Source of the DNA: Saprospiraceae bacterium | GTDB taxonomy: Bacteria > Bacteroidota > Bacteroidia > Bacteroidales > JAIPBB01 | Assembly (NCBI GenBank): GCA_021739805.1 | Contig: JAIPBB010000052.1 | Span: forward strand, 1 to 19,980 | Reading direction: 5' to 3' | DNA length: 19,980 bases | Part shown: positions 1 to 8,019 of the stretch, one piece after another | How the letters are laid out: each line of letters starts with the position of its first letter | How positions within the stretch are numbered: position 1 is the stretch's first letter | Made by a program: the position numbers and the translations under genes | Notes under the pieces: generated by a model | What the model was told of the DNA's origin: nothing | Seen by the model: the letters and a program-made list of their open reading frames with translations, nothing else | Database searches by the model: none

Positions 1-105
1 TATTCAGAAAATTATAAAACGAAAACAGAAGCATATTTCCGAGAACGAGAAGTTAAGAACTGGAAAAGTTGCAAAATGATTGAGAAATTAATTTCAAATA
101 AATAG
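1..105 (+). CDS. GIY-YIG endonuclease-like protein, C-terminal end (5' truncated by window)
   Basis: Frame 1 reads from the first base to TAG at 103-105 and gives 34 residues with the motif KTEAYFREREVKNWKS followed by IEKLI. This matches the C-terminal helix of the short (about 80-100 aa) UvrC-like GIY-YIG proteins that are abundant in Bacteroidota, where the family pattern is T..EA..RE..IK.WKS.K.IE.LI. The GIY and YIG strands and the catalytic Arg and Tyr lie outside the window, so activity cannot be judged. In many relatives the reading frame continues into a tRNA-like tail. Here it stops just before such a tail, and the same frame stays open after the TAG up to about 190. The physiological role of this family is unsettled. 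Confidence 0.75.
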   Translation, partial: YSENYKTKTEAYFREREVKNWKSCKMIEKLISNK

Positions 106-190
106 TTGGTTCAGAGCATCCCGATTTTACATCGGGAGGATCACTGGTTCGAAGGAATTTATCCCGATTTATCGGGAGTATCGCCCACCC
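104..190 (+). other. tRNA-like relic fused to the GIY-YIG gene end
   Basis: The stretch reads like a tRNA that has lost its 5' acceptor half. It has a D-arm-like AGTTGGTTCAGAGC, a hairpin CCCGA/TCGGG at the anticodon-arm position, a T-arm-like CACTGGTTCGAA, and a 3' acceptor strand TATCGCCCACC. The T-arm is split by about 20 extra bases that contain a second CCCGAT/ATCGGG palindrome. The order and spacing resemble a tRNA-Val(TAC)-like gene. It cannot fold as a functional tRNA, because the 5' acceptor strand (GGGCGATA) is absent and the T-arm is interrupted. It is most simply a remnant of integration or gene conversion at a tRNA gene. Confidence 0.5.
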
Positions 191-199
191 AATAATATC

Positions 200-231
200 A
201 AGCCTTTCAGAGTTTTTTGAAAGGCTTTTTT
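200..231 (+). terminator. Rho-independent terminator
   Basis: An AAGCCTTTCA/TGAAAGGCTT stem with a short GAGTTTTTT loop is followed by a run of T. It sits about 95 bases after the GIY-YIG stop codon and after the tRNA-like relic, so it would end that transcript. Confidence 0.75.
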
Positions 232-290
232 GCTGCTTGGTGTAAACATAGTGTAATCTTGCTTAGCAGTGTAGTGGCATCAGTAAATTT

Positions 291-542
291 TTAAATAGTT
301 ATTAAGAATACCCCACCACTATTTCTCCTTTGAAGCAATGTTCTTAATTCATCTCTACTTTCAACACTTTTAATGATATTATCGCCAATGAATTTTTTAG
401 CTTTAGTAAACTGCCCTGAAAGCGTCATAATATGAATATCTTTTTGAATGCGGTCTTCCCGTTTTAAAATAAAGCCATCGCTAAGCCAACGTATAATAGT
501 TTTGTTACTCTCGTAAAGGTCACTTGCAGGCAAAGTTTTCAA
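291..542 (-). pseudogene. Unrecognised 83-codon reading frame, probable gene remnant
   Basis: The frame opens at a TTG (540-542) and ends at TAA (291-293). It contains a segment DLYESNKTIIRWLSDGF followed by a basic/acidic KREDRIQKDI stretch. Upstream on the same strand and in the same frame, past a TAA at 564-566, a further stretch (IEEDLLNYLMSKYESKQL, to about 637) looks protein-like, so both parts may once have been one gene. The pattern faintly recalls the N-terminal region of type I restriction HsdR subunits (short helical region, then LY..NK.....L..G), but I cannot show this. The lack of an ATG and the debris around it argue that it is not a working gene. No promoter was seen. Confidence 0.35.
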
Positions 543-679
543 TTGAAGAATTATAGATTTTGTTTAGTTTAAAATAAGTTGTTTGCTTTCGTATTTCGAC
601 ATTAAATAGTTTAGCAAATCTTCTTCTATCAATACTTAATCGGATGATCTTGCTATGCTAATAAAACCTGGCGAACGGA

Positions 680-904
680 TCAAAAACTTATGATTAAATC
701 TGCCTGAAGTTCATCGAGTATATGAACCAGATTGCCTTCAACAATTTCATGAAATTTATAATCGGTTGAATCTTTCCCAATACGACCAATTTTAATCTGA
801 ATATTTGGATAAAACCGATTCGTGTCATTTCCGAAAAGAAAAACAGCTACTCTTTTTAATTTACGCTCTTTGGTAAGTAGTGGAGTGATAAGGCTTTTAA
901 ATTG
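680..904 (-). pseudogene. AlbA_2 (Schlafen-type) ATP-binding protein, internal fragment
   Basis: Reading on the minus strand from 904 to a TGA at 680-682 gives 74 residues with no start codon. The fragment contains RVAVFLFGNDTNRFYPN, then IKIGRIGK, then HEIVEGNLVHILDEL. This is the segment that follows the AlbA_2 putative DNA-binding domain in full-length ATP-binding proteins of this family (family pattern: AA.LLF......FP...I..GRF.K.......EV.G.L). Full proteins are about 400-500 aa, so both the N-terminal domain and the C-terminal ATPase/winged-helix part are missing. The fragment begins directly after the TAG of the M28 gene and in the same frame. Such proteins often occur in restriction or defence clusters. 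Bases 545-679 hold only short broken frames on this strand. Confidence 0.7.
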
Positions 905-1906
905 CTACTCTTCATAAATCACTGTCATAACTGTTTGCCCAACAGCTTTTAATGTATTTTTATCTATTACATCAAAATTATCGTTTAGGGTGTGCCAGTA
1001 TTTGAAAAATCCTGTATCAGTGTTATCATCGTGATGAATTATATCAATAGTTGGGATTTTAATAATTTGGTTTATGTAAAGATGGTCATCAGTTATTTGG
1101 TAGGTTTCTTTATAAAGAAAATAATTTCCATAACCAATTCTATGAGCTTTTTCCCAGACTTTTTTCACAACATCAGGAGCATAAAACATTGATGTACCTT
1201 CCATTGTAAAAGTAGCATCTTTAGCTCCAACCATATCGAGCAGAATTCCAAAGTTGGCATAATAGCCTTGTTTGTGCGGGGTTTTTGCCCAGAATTGTGA
1301 ACCTAAGCCCCAGGCATCTTCTAAATTAGATTGAACTCCCTGAGGTTCGCCATAATCTTCAATATCAAAAAGAATAATATCAATTCCAATTGAAATAGGT
1401 TTCGCTTTAAGTTGTCGTGCTATTTCAATTAAAACTCCAACACCACTCGCTCCATCATTTGCCCCAATGATTGGTGTACGATGATTATCAGGATTTTTAT
1501 CATGGTCGGCATATGGTCGTGAATCCCAGTGGGAACATAAAAGTATTCGCTTCTGAGCATCAGGATTAAAAGAACAAATAATATTTTTGCCGTATAAAAC
1601 TGTTCCGTCATATGCCCTTGCCTTTGCTTCCTGAATTATTGTGTGTTCTGAGAATTCCGATAATTTGTCAAAAAGCCAGGTGGCACACTCTGCATGTTCT
1701 GTTGTGTTTGGAACTCTTGGTCCAAAATCACATTGGGCTTTTACATATTGATATGCCGAATCAGCATTAAAATCAGGAACGGAAACTATTTCAATAACTT
1801 TTTCCGACTTAGAATTATCTTTAGTTGGTGGTTTGTCTCCGCCACAGGAGGAAATTAGAAAGGTTATTCCAATGTAAAATATTCTTCTTAAACTTTTTTC
1901 TGACAT
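905..1906 (-). CDS. M28-family lipoprotein, glutaminyl-peptide cyclotransferase-like
   Basis: This 333-aa protein has a short hydrophobic signal and a lipobox (LISSC, Cys21), so it should be a periplasmic or outer-membrane lipoprotein. The M28/glutaminyl-cyclase fold is clear: HWD (126-128), GANDGASG with the zinc ligand Asp151, FDIED with Glu183, LLDMVGA with Asp224, TDDH at 272-275 and the final ligand His305 in WHTLND. By family knowledge, single-zinc members of this group convert N-terminal Gln to pyroglutamate, while others are aminopeptidases; WHT and LLDxxGA favour the cyclase side. The ATG at 1906 gives a normal signal peptide. The gene lies 88 bases downstream of the restriction enzyme gene on the same strand. 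Its stop codon abuts the AlbA_2 fragment, but its own C-terminus looks natural. Confidence 0.85.
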   Translation of the reverse strand: MSEKSLRRIFYIGITFLISSCGGDKPPTKDNSKSEKVIEIVSVPDFNADSAYQYVKAQCDFGPRVPNTTEHAECATWLFDKLSEFSEHTIIQEAKARAYDGTVLYGKNIICSFNPDAQKRILLCSHWDSRPYADHDKNPDNHRTPIIGANDGASGVGVLIEIARQLKAKPISIGIDIILFDIEDYGEPQGVQSNLEDAWGLGSQFWAKTPHKQGYYANFGILLDMVGAKDATFTMEGTSMFYAPDVVKKVWEKAHRIGYGNYFLYKETYQITDDHLYINQIIKIPTIDIIHHDDNTDTGFFKYWHTLNDNFDVIDKNTLKAVGQTVMTVIYEE

Positions 1907-1994
1907 CTCTTTAGATTTGAGAATTATTTATAAAATATATAGTCTTAATTATTGCTACTAAACATGAGTTGAAGCAAGGATTTATGAGTATATA

Positions 1995-2750
1995 TTATGT
2001 GTTGATTATTTCAAACAATTCAGCTGGATTTATTTTAAATTGCAACATTTTTGCAGTTTCTCTACCTCCATCTCCACCTTTCCTTTGCATAGTGATTCTA
2101 CCAACTTTAATATTACCTTGTTTTGTTATTATTACTTCGCCATTTCCAAAATGATTGATAACAATATTGATTGGTTTTAGAATCCAGCGAGCATTTGTGT
2201 CAATATTTTGAGCTACTAACATCCATTCTGCAGAAAATTTACCTCGACCTTTTATAATGTCGTTTACAATTAAAGTTTTGTTGTTTTCAATCCAATTTAG
2301 TAATAATCTTTGTTTCGATTTGCTAAATTCATTAATAAAAGTTCGTCTGCTGTCTTTAGGATTTTTAATTGTAGGTTCTAATTCTCCTGTATATTCCTTT
2401 AATAATTTTGAGACATTTTCCGGGATAGACCACATTTCCACATATTTGTCAACCCATCTTTTGTCAATTTGATTAAATCCTTTTAAATTGCTAACTAATT
2501 TTACTTGCAAATTTTCAACGTCAATTGCTTTTTTTAATTTAATTGTAACTTGGACTTGTACATCAGTTTTATAACCAGATAAAACAATAGCTTCACAAAA
2601 TTCGATTTCAGAAAGCTTATACCCCATTATATTTAGCCATGTCTGAGCTTCGCCATCATTCTCCCAATTGTTAAATTTGAATACTATGTCTTTCTCGTTC
2701 TTGAATCCTTTTTTTGCTGTTTCTGAACCTAATTTCTGTTCTTTGTTCAT
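1995..2750 (-). CDS. Type II restriction endonuclease, R.HinP1I-like (predicted G^CGC)
   Basis: This 251-aa protein is the length of R.HinP1I (247 aa) and matches my recollection of it over its whole length: GSETAKKGFKNEKDI at the N-terminus, QVKLVSNLKGFNQIDK in the core, KGRGKFSAEWMLVAQ, and RKGGDGGRETAKMLQFKI near the end. The variant PD-(D/E)XK active site known for HinP1I (Asp, then Q-x-K) is present as Asp63, Gln82 and Lys84. HinP1I cuts G^CGC, so the same site is inferred. The ATG at 2750 is supported by the match from residue 7 onward. The start lies 80 bases inside the 3' end of the methyltransferase gene, which fits translational coupling. No control (C) protein or Vsr gene is nearby. 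Confidence 0.92.
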   Translation of the reverse strand: MNKEQKLGSETAKKGFKNEKDIVFKFNNWENDGEAQTWLNIMGYKLSEIEFCEAIVLSGYKTDVQVQVTIKLKKAIDVENLQVKLVSNLKGFNQIDKRWVDKYVEMWSIPENVSKLLKEYTGELEPTIKNPKDSRRTFINEFSKSKQRLLLNWIENNKTLIVNDIIKGRGKFSAEWMLVAQNIDTNARWILKPINIVINHFGNGEVIITKQGNIKVGRITMQRKGGDGGRETAKMLQFKINPAELFEIINT

Positions 2751-3750
2751 TTTTTTCTATTGTTCGAATAATTTCTTTAATTAAATATTGTAAAACATTT
2801 ATAGATACGCTATTTCCAAATTGTTTATGTGCTTCTGAAACACTTTTAGGAAATTTGAAGTTTTCAGGATAACCTTGTAATCTTGCACACTCTCTTGGTG
2901 ATAATTTTCGAATTTTATCTTTTATTCTATAAAGACCAGTTTTTGAGCCAACACCTCCACCATAGGCTGACAATGTTATTGAATGTCCATATGGATGATA
3001 TATTCTCTCACCTTGACCGCCTTTGTTAACTTTTCCTATTTGAATAGGTTTATTTAGTAAATCAACTTCTCCAAATATATTTTCAGTAGGATTATATTCT
3101 TTGTAAAATTCGATGTCTTTTCTGTTAATGATTTTTCCATCTTTTGGTTCGTTTTCCAAAATGTCAGTCAACGAAGATATGAGTTTTAAGGAGGGGAAAA
3201 TGAAATCAGTACTCAGAAAATCAATATTGTTAAATGCTATGATATATACTCTTTCTCTGTTTTGAGGCAAACCAAAATTACTTGTATTCAATACTTTGTA
3301 ATGAACAGTATAATTCATTTTATTTAAAGTACTAATAACAGTTTTCAAAGTATTTCCGTTATTATGTCTTTCGAAATTTTTAACATTTTCGAGAAACACT
3401 ACTTTTGGTCTATGATGATTTACTATTCTTGCAATATCAAAAAACAATGTTCCACGAGTATCTTCAAACCCCATTTGCTTTCCTGATATTGAAAAGGCCT
3501 GACAAGGAAAACCTCCACATAATATATTGTGTTCAGGAATATCAACTTCATTAATCTTAGTGATATCTCCAAAAGGTTTGAAATTATGATTTATTTCATA
3601 TGTGTAAGCTGCTTTTTTGTCAATTTCTGATGCAAAAACACATTCTGCACCATAAGATTTTAAAGCATAATGAAACCCACCAATCCCTGCAAATAAATCA
3701 ATAAATTTATAGTTTTTTAATTTCTGATGATTCTCATTTACTTCAATCAT
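2671..3750 (-). CDS. DNA cytosine-5 methyltransferase, M.HhaI-like (predicted GCGC)
   Basis: All C5-methyltransferase motifs appear in order: FIDLFAGIGGFH (17-28, AdoMet binding), GFPCQAFSISGKQ (80-92) with catalytic Cys83, ENV (121-123), QNRER (163-167), and KQFGNSV (309-315). The target-recognition region contains GGQGERIYH and ITLSAYGGG (244-266), nearly identical to that of M.HhaI, so GCGC methylation is inferred. I chose the ATG at 3750 (MIEVNENHQ) because it gives the usual short lead before motif I; an upstream in-frame ATG at 3885 would overlap the end of cysS. At 359 aa it is about 30 residues longer than M.HhaI. The extra basic tail is encoded by the region shared with the endonuclease gene. 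It protects host DNA against the downstream nuclease. Confidence 0.94.
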   Translation of the reverse strand: MIEVNENHQKLKNYKFIDLFAGIGGFHYALKSYGAECVFASEIDKKAAYTYEINHNFKPFGDITKINEVDIPEHNILCGGFPCQAFSISGKQMGFEDTRGTLFFDIARIVNHHRPKVVFLENVKNFERHNNGNTLKTVISTLNKMNYTVHYKVLNTSNFGLPQNRERVYIIAFNNIDFLSTDFIFPSLKLISSLTDILENEPKDGKIINRKDIEFYKEYNPTENIFGEVDLLNKPIQIGKVNKGGQGERIYHPYGHSITLSAYGGGVGSKTGLYRIKDKIRKLSPRECARLQGYPENFKFPKSVSEAHKQFGNSVSINVLQYLIKEIIRTIEKNEQRTEIRFRNSKKRIQERERHSIQI

Positions 3751-3866
3751 AATTTCATTTCTAAATAACAAAAGTAGTAAAAAATCGTCCTGTTTATATA
3801 TATTTTTTTTATTCAGAAAGTTTCCCAATTTTATCAATAAACCTAAGCGAAAATCATTCTGTGTTA

Positions 3867-5339
3867 CTATTTCTCCACCCTCCACTCAACACCATCCTTA
3901 GTGTCTTTTACAATAACTTTCAAACGATTTAGTTCATCTCTTATTTTATCTGCTGTTGCCCAGTCCTTATTTGCTTTTGCGTTATTTCTAATATCAATTA
4001 ATGATTTTATTAAGCCATCGGCTAATTCTGAATTATCAATTGCCTTTTCTTCGGCTTTTAGTCCAAGAATTTCAAAAATAAAATCATTGTAAAGTTTATT
4101 CAACAGCTCAAGATTGGCTGCATCAATTGATTCTTTGCCATCTTTAATTGAATTAATAATTTTAACTCCATCAAACAAATGTGCAATAACAATTGGGCTG
4201 TTAAAATCATCATTCATTGCATTATAGCATTTGTCAGATAATGATTTTATATCAACAGTTGAGCTGCTATTCGCTTTTAATAATTTGAGAGTTTCAACAG
4301 CTGTCATTAATCTTTTCAAACCCTTTTCGGCACCTTGCAATGCTTCATTCGAAAAATCAAGAGTACTTCTATAATGTGCCTGAAGCATGAAAAATCGAAT
4401 TGTCATCGGCTTGTATGCTTGCTCCAGGAGTTTATGATTTCCTGCAAAGAAATCATTCAGCGAAATGGCATTTCCAAGAGATTTTCCCATTTTCTGACCA
4501 TTAAGAGTAATCATATTATTGTGAAGCCAATATTTAACCGGTTCTTTACTATTTGCAGCAGTTGATTGTGCAATTTCCGATTCATGATGAGGAAATATTA
4601 AGTCCATTCCACCACCATGTATGTCGAATTGCTCACCAAGATATTTTGTACCCATTGCAGAGCATTCCATATGCCAACCCGGGAATCCATCACTCCATTT
4701 TGATGGCCATCGCATAATGTGTTCTGGTGAGGCTTTTTTCCAAAGTGCAAAGTCAGCCGGATTTTGTTTTTCGCTCTGTCCGTCTAGCTCACGAGTTGCA
4801 GAAAGCAAATCTTCGTAAACTCTTCCTGAAAGCTTTCCGTACTTATGTTCTTTGCTATATTTATCTACATCAAAATAGACAGAACCATTTGACAAATATG
4901 CAAAACCGGCTTCAATTATTTTTTCAACAAAAGCTATTTGTTCAATAATATGACCCGAAGCATGAGGTTCAATACTTGGAGGCAAATTGTTAAGCTGTTG
5001 CATGTTTTTATGATAGCTATTTGTGTAGTACTGCACAATTTCCATAGGTTCTAAAGCTTCTATTCTGGCTTTTTTTCCAATTTTATCTTCTCCTTCATCA
5101 GCATCGTTTTCAAGATGGCCGACATCAGTAATATTTCGAACATATCTTACTCTATAACCAATATGTTTTAGATATCTGAAAACTAAATCAAAAGAAATTG
5201 CAGCTCTGGCATGCCCCAAATGCCCATCTCCATAAACGGTTGGTCCACAAACATACATTCCAACAAAAGGTGGATTTAGTGGCTCGAATAGCTCTTTTTT
5301 TCTACTTAATGTATTGTGTATGTATAATTTTTCACTCAT
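3867..5339 (-). CDS. cysS: Cysteinyl-tRNA synthetase
   Basis: This class I aminoacyl-tRNA synthetase charges tRNA-Cys. Starting at the ATG at 5339 it has 490 residues, slightly longer than the E. coli enzyme. The HIGH-type signature is HLGH (40-43) and the KMSKS-type loop is KMGKS (283-287). The zinc ligands of the family are present as Cys31 (YVCGPTVY), Cys226 (WHMEC), His251 and Glu255 (FPHHESE). A second ATG lies two codons upstream (5345); the [10 protein letters not shown] start is typical. It is the first gene of a minus-strand block and is divergent from the threonine dehydrogenase gene across about 120 bases. The restriction-modification genes begin 117 bases downstream on the same strand. 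Confidence 0.97.
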   Translation of the reverse strand: MSEKLYIHNTLSRKKELFEPLNPPFVGMYVCGPTVYGDGHLGHARAAISFDLVFRYLKHIGYRVRYVRNITDVGHLENDADEGEDKIGKKARIEALEPMEIVQYYTNSYHKNMQQLNNLPPSIEPHASGHIIEQIAFVEKIIEAGFAYLSNGSVYFDVDKYSKEHKYGKLSGRVYEDLLSATRELDGQSEKQNPADFALWKKASPEHIMRWPSKWSDGFPGWHMECSAMGTKYLGEQFDIHGGGMDLIFPHHESEIAQSTAANSKEPVKYWLHNNMITLNGQKMGKSLGNAISLNDFFAGNHKLLEQAYKPMTIRFFMLQAHYRSTLDFSNEALQGAEKGLKRLMTAVETLKLLKANSSSTVDIKSLSDKCYNAMNDDFNSPIVIAHLFDGVKIINSIKDGKESIDAANLELLNKLYNDFIFEILGLKAEEKAIDNSELADGLIKSLIDIRNNAKANKDWATADKIRDELNRLKVIVKDTKDGVEWRVEK

Positions 5340-5428
5340 AATCAATATGCTTTTTCAAGAGAATATGCAAAATAACATATTTTTATCGAAATGAATTTGA
5401 TATTTTTTTATTAATCAATTTTAGTTTT

Positions 5429-5436
5429 TACATTTG
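5429..5436 (+). promoter_or_regulatory. Bacteroidota -7 box upstream of threonine dehydrogenase
   Basis: TACATTTG fits the TAnnTTTG -7 consensus and lies 22 bases before the ATG. A TTTG at 5396-5399 is too far upstream (29-base spacer) to be a convincing -33 element, so only the -7 box is claimed. Confidence 0.4.
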
Positions 5437-5458
5437 CCTCAAATTAAAACAATCAAAT

Positions 5459-6418
5459 ATGGAAAAAATATTAATTATTGGCTGCTCAGGACAAATTGGA
5501 ACCGAATTGACTTTAGAGCTGAGAAAAATTTATGGTAATGAAAATGTCATCGCATCAGATATTAAGGAACCTACAGATGATGTTCTTCAATGTGGAGATT
5601 TTGAAACCATTAATATTTTAGATAAAGACAGAATAATCCAAATTGTGAAAAAATATAAAATTGATGCTATTATTAATATGGCTGCAATTTTATCAGCTGT
5701 TGGCGAAAAAAATCCATTATTAGCTTGGAAAATTAACATGGATGGTTTAATTAATGTTTTAGAAGTTGCCCGTGAATACAATATTAAAAAAGTTCTTAAT
5801 CCAAGTTCTATTGCTGTTTTTGGTCCCGAAACTCCTGTTGATAATACACCTCAGGAAACAGTGCTTCGACCAACAACAATGTATGGAGTAACTAAAGTTG
5901 CAGGAGAATTATTAGCTGATTATTACGTTCGCCGTTTTGATATGGATGTTCGTGGATTAAGATATCCCGGAATTATCAGCAATGAGACTCTTCCAGGTGG
6001 AGGTACAACTGATTATGCTGTAGCAATTTATTATGACGCAATAAAATATGGAAAATACACTTGCTTTGTTAAAGAAGACACAAAGTTGCCAATGATGTAT
6101 ATGCCCGATTGTTTAAAAGCAACTATTGATTTGTTTCAAGCTGATAAATCTAAACTTAAACATCATAGCGATTTTAATGTTGGAGCAATGAGTTTTGATG
6201 TTAAAGAACTTGCTGATTCTATTAAAAAATATATTCCTGAATTTGAAATAGAATATAAACCTGATTACAGACAAGCAATTGCCGATTCATGGCCTAACTC
6301 AGTAGATGATTCAGCCGCCAGGGAAGAATGGGGCTGGAAACCTTCCTACGACCTTGACGCAATGACAAGAGATATGCTGGATGCAATTCGAAAAAAACAT
6401 GAAAAAGGATTGATATAA
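5459..6418 (+). CDS. L-threonine 3-dehydrogenase, SDR (epimerase-like) type
   Basis: This 319-aa extended short-chain dehydrogenase has an N-terminal Rossmann motif GCSGQIG (8-14), a PSSIAVFG strand (115-122) and the catalytic YGVTK with Tyr142 and Lys146. The later block RYPGIIS...GGGTTDYAVAIYYDA is the signature of the UDP-galactose-epimerase-like threonine dehydrogenases found in Bacteroidota and animals. The reaction is NAD-dependent oxidation of L-threonine to 2-amino-3-ketobutyrate, normally cleaved next by Kbl to glycine and acetyl-CoA; no kbl gene lies in the window. It stands alone between a divergent cysS and its own terminator, so it is probably monocistronic. A generic sugar epimerase is the main alternative but fits the GGGTTDYA block poorly. 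Confidence 0.88.
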   Translation: MEKILIIGCSGQIGTELTLELRKIYGNENVIASDIKEPTDDVLQCGDFETINILDKDRIIQIVKKYKIDAIINMAAILSAVGEKNPLLAWKINMDGLINVLEVAREYNIKKVLNPSSIAVFGPETPVDNTPQETVLRPTTMYGVTKVAGELLADYYVRRFDMDVRGLRYPGIISNETLPGGGTTDYAVAIYYDAIKYGKYTCFVKEDTKLPMMYMPDCLKATIDLFQADKSKLKHHSDFNVGAMSFDVKELADSIKKYIPEFEIEYKPDYRQAIADSWPNSVDDSAAREEWGWKPSYDLDAMTRDMLDAIRKKHEKGLI

Positions 6419-6426
6419 AACAAAAT

Positions 6427-6452
6427 AGCAGCTAAATTGGCTGCTTTTTTTA
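6427..6452 (+). terminator. Rho-independent terminator after threonine dehydrogenase
   Basis: An AGCAGC/GCTGCT stem with a seven-base TAAATTG loop is followed by a T run, nine bases after the stop codon. Confidence 0.8.
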
Positions 6453-6544
6453 TATAATACTTTTTCTATTGTATTCCCTATTAAAATGTATTACTTTAGT
6501 AGATGTTGCTGAAGTAATTTTTTTCACTTCATTGTGTATAAAAA

Positions 6545-6575
6545 GTTGCACAGAAATTAGGTTTTGTTAAGTTTG
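6545..6575 (+). promoter_or_regulatory. Promoter of the polyamine operon
   Basis: GTTG at 6545-6548 and TAAGTTTG at 6568-6575 are separated by 19 bases, the spacing expected for Bacteroidota -33 (TTTG/TTG) and -7 (TAnnTTTG) elements. Transcription would begin near 6580, giving a leader of about 30 bases before the arginine decarboxylase ATG. Confidence 0.6.
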
Positions 6576-6609
6576 CACCTCTTTAATAAATTAATATGCG
6601 ATAATTTAA

Positions 6610-8016
6610 ATGAAAAATACCTATTTTGACTTAATAGAGCAGAGTTATTACTTTCCCCAGGAAGGTTTTGACTTAAGAGATAAATATCTAACTTTTCATG
6701 GAGTGTCTTTAAAATATCTGATTGAGAAACACGGAACACCGTTTAGATTTATATATCTGCCCAAAATAGGAGATCAAATTAAAAAAGCCAGAAATTTGTT
6801 TAATCGTGCAATAAAAAATAATGCATATAAAGGAAAATATTTTAACTGCTATTGCACAAAATGTAATCACTTTCACCATGTTATAAGCGAAGCCTTGAAA
6901 CATAATGTGAACCTTGAAACATCATCGGCTTTTGATATTGACCTTATACTAAATTTACATAAAGAGAAAAAAATAGATAAAAAACGAACTATCCTTCACA
7001 ACGGATATAAAACTGAAGATTATATTAGTAAAATCTTTTTACTTCAGGATGCCGGATTTGAAAATTCAATTATAATTTTAGATAGCACAAGTGAGCTTGC
7101 AAGACTGGAAAAATTATCTCCAAAAAAGAAAATCAAAATAGGCTTGCGAATGGCAGTTAATGAAGAAGCTCAATCTGCATATTATACTTCCAGGCTTGGA
7201 ATTCGTCATACAGAAATGGTGAATTTTTTCAATGATAGCATAAAAGACAACGATAGAGTTGAGCTTAAAATGCTTCATTTTTTTGTTGACTCAGGAATTA
7301 AAGACACTTTATATTATTGGGGTGAATTTCAAAAAGCTTTAAAGTTATATATTGACCTAAAAAAGGAATGTGGAAGTTTGGATTCTTTTAATCTTGGTGG
7401 AGGCTTTCCTATTCGTAATCATCTTGGTTTTGAGTATAATTACGAATATATGATTAATGAAATAATCGCAAATATTAAAGATGCATGCACCAAAGAAAAT
7501 ATAAATGACCCTGACATTTACACCGAATTTGGCAAATACACAGTTGGAGAATCTGGTGCTATTATTTTTAAAGTATTGGAACATAAAAAACAAAATGACA
7601 CAGAATCCTGGTATATAATCAACAATAGTTTAATGAACACTATTCCTGATGCCTGGTCGATTCATGAGAAATTTATTCTTTTACCAATAAATAAGTGGGA
7701 TAACGAATATCATCGTGCAAATATTGGAGGAATAAGCTGTGATCATTCCGATTATTATAATTCGGAAGATTTGAACCAGGAAATCCTATTGCCAAAATAT
7801 GCCGATGATGATGAAGAACCATTATACCTTGGATTTTTCCACACGGGAGCTTATCAGGATGCAATAAGCGGATATGGAGGTATAAAGCATTGTCTTATTC
7901 CTTCACCAAAGCATGTAATAATCGACAGGGATGAAAAGGGCAATTTTATTGATTATGTTTATAGAGAAGAACAATCATCAGAACAAATGTTTAAAATATT
8001 GGGATATAATAAATAA
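6610..8016 (+). CDS. speA: Arginine decarboxylase (PLP, alanine-racemase fold, Bacteroidota short form)
   Basis: This 468-aa fold-type III PLP enzyme belongs to the short arginine decarboxylase group of Bacteroidota. The N-terminal strand NCYCTKCNH (79-87) places Lys84 as the likely PLP lysine, where related proteins have CYCTKSSH. Other family blocks are VNLETSSAFDI, YTSRLGIRH, MLHFFVDSGIKD, NLGGGFPI (phosphate-binding Gly run), YTEFGKYTVGE, and near the C-terminus GGISCDHSDYY and FFHTGAYQDAISGYGG. The reaction is L-arginine to agmatine plus CO2. The agmatinase gene starts three bases after its stop, so the two products act in sequence. The larger SpeA of E. coli has the same fold with extra domains. 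Substrate is inferred from family and context. Confidence 0.88.
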   Translation: MKNTYFDLIEQSYYFPQEGFDLRDKYLTFHGVSLKYLIEKHGTPFRFIYLPKIGDQIKKARNLFNRAIKNNAYKGKYFNCYCTKCNHFHHVISEALKHNVNLETSSAFDIDLILNLHKEKKIDKKRTILHNGYKTEDYISKIFLLQDAGFENSIIILDSTSELARLEKLSPKKKIKIGLRMAVNEEAQSAYYTSRLGIRHTEMVNFFNDSIKDNDRVELKMLHFFVDSGIKDTLYYWGEFQKALKLYIDLKKECGSLDSFNLGGGFPIRNHLGFEYNYEYMINEIIANIKDACTKENINDPDIYTEFGKYTVGESGAIIFKVLEHKKQNDTESWYIINNSLMNTIPDAWSIHEKFILLPINKWDNEYHRANIGGISCDHSDYYNSEDLNQEILLPKYADDDEEPLYLGFFHTGAYQDAISGYGGIKHCLIPSPKHVIIDRDEKGNFIDYVYREEQSSEQMFKILGYNK

Positions 8017-8019
8017 ATC

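Noticed and set aside
104..190. Functional tRNA (even a UUA-anticodon suppressor)
   Set aside because: The 5' acceptor strand is missing and the T-arm is interrupted by about 20 bases.
992..1192. 66-codon plus-strand frame
   Set aside because: It lies antisense within the M28 gene, whose conserved motifs fix the coding strand.
3751..3885. N-terminal extension of the methyltransferase from an upstream ATG
   Set aside because: It would overlap the end of cysS and adds residues absent from M.HhaI-type proteins; the ATG at 3750 gives the expected N-terminus.
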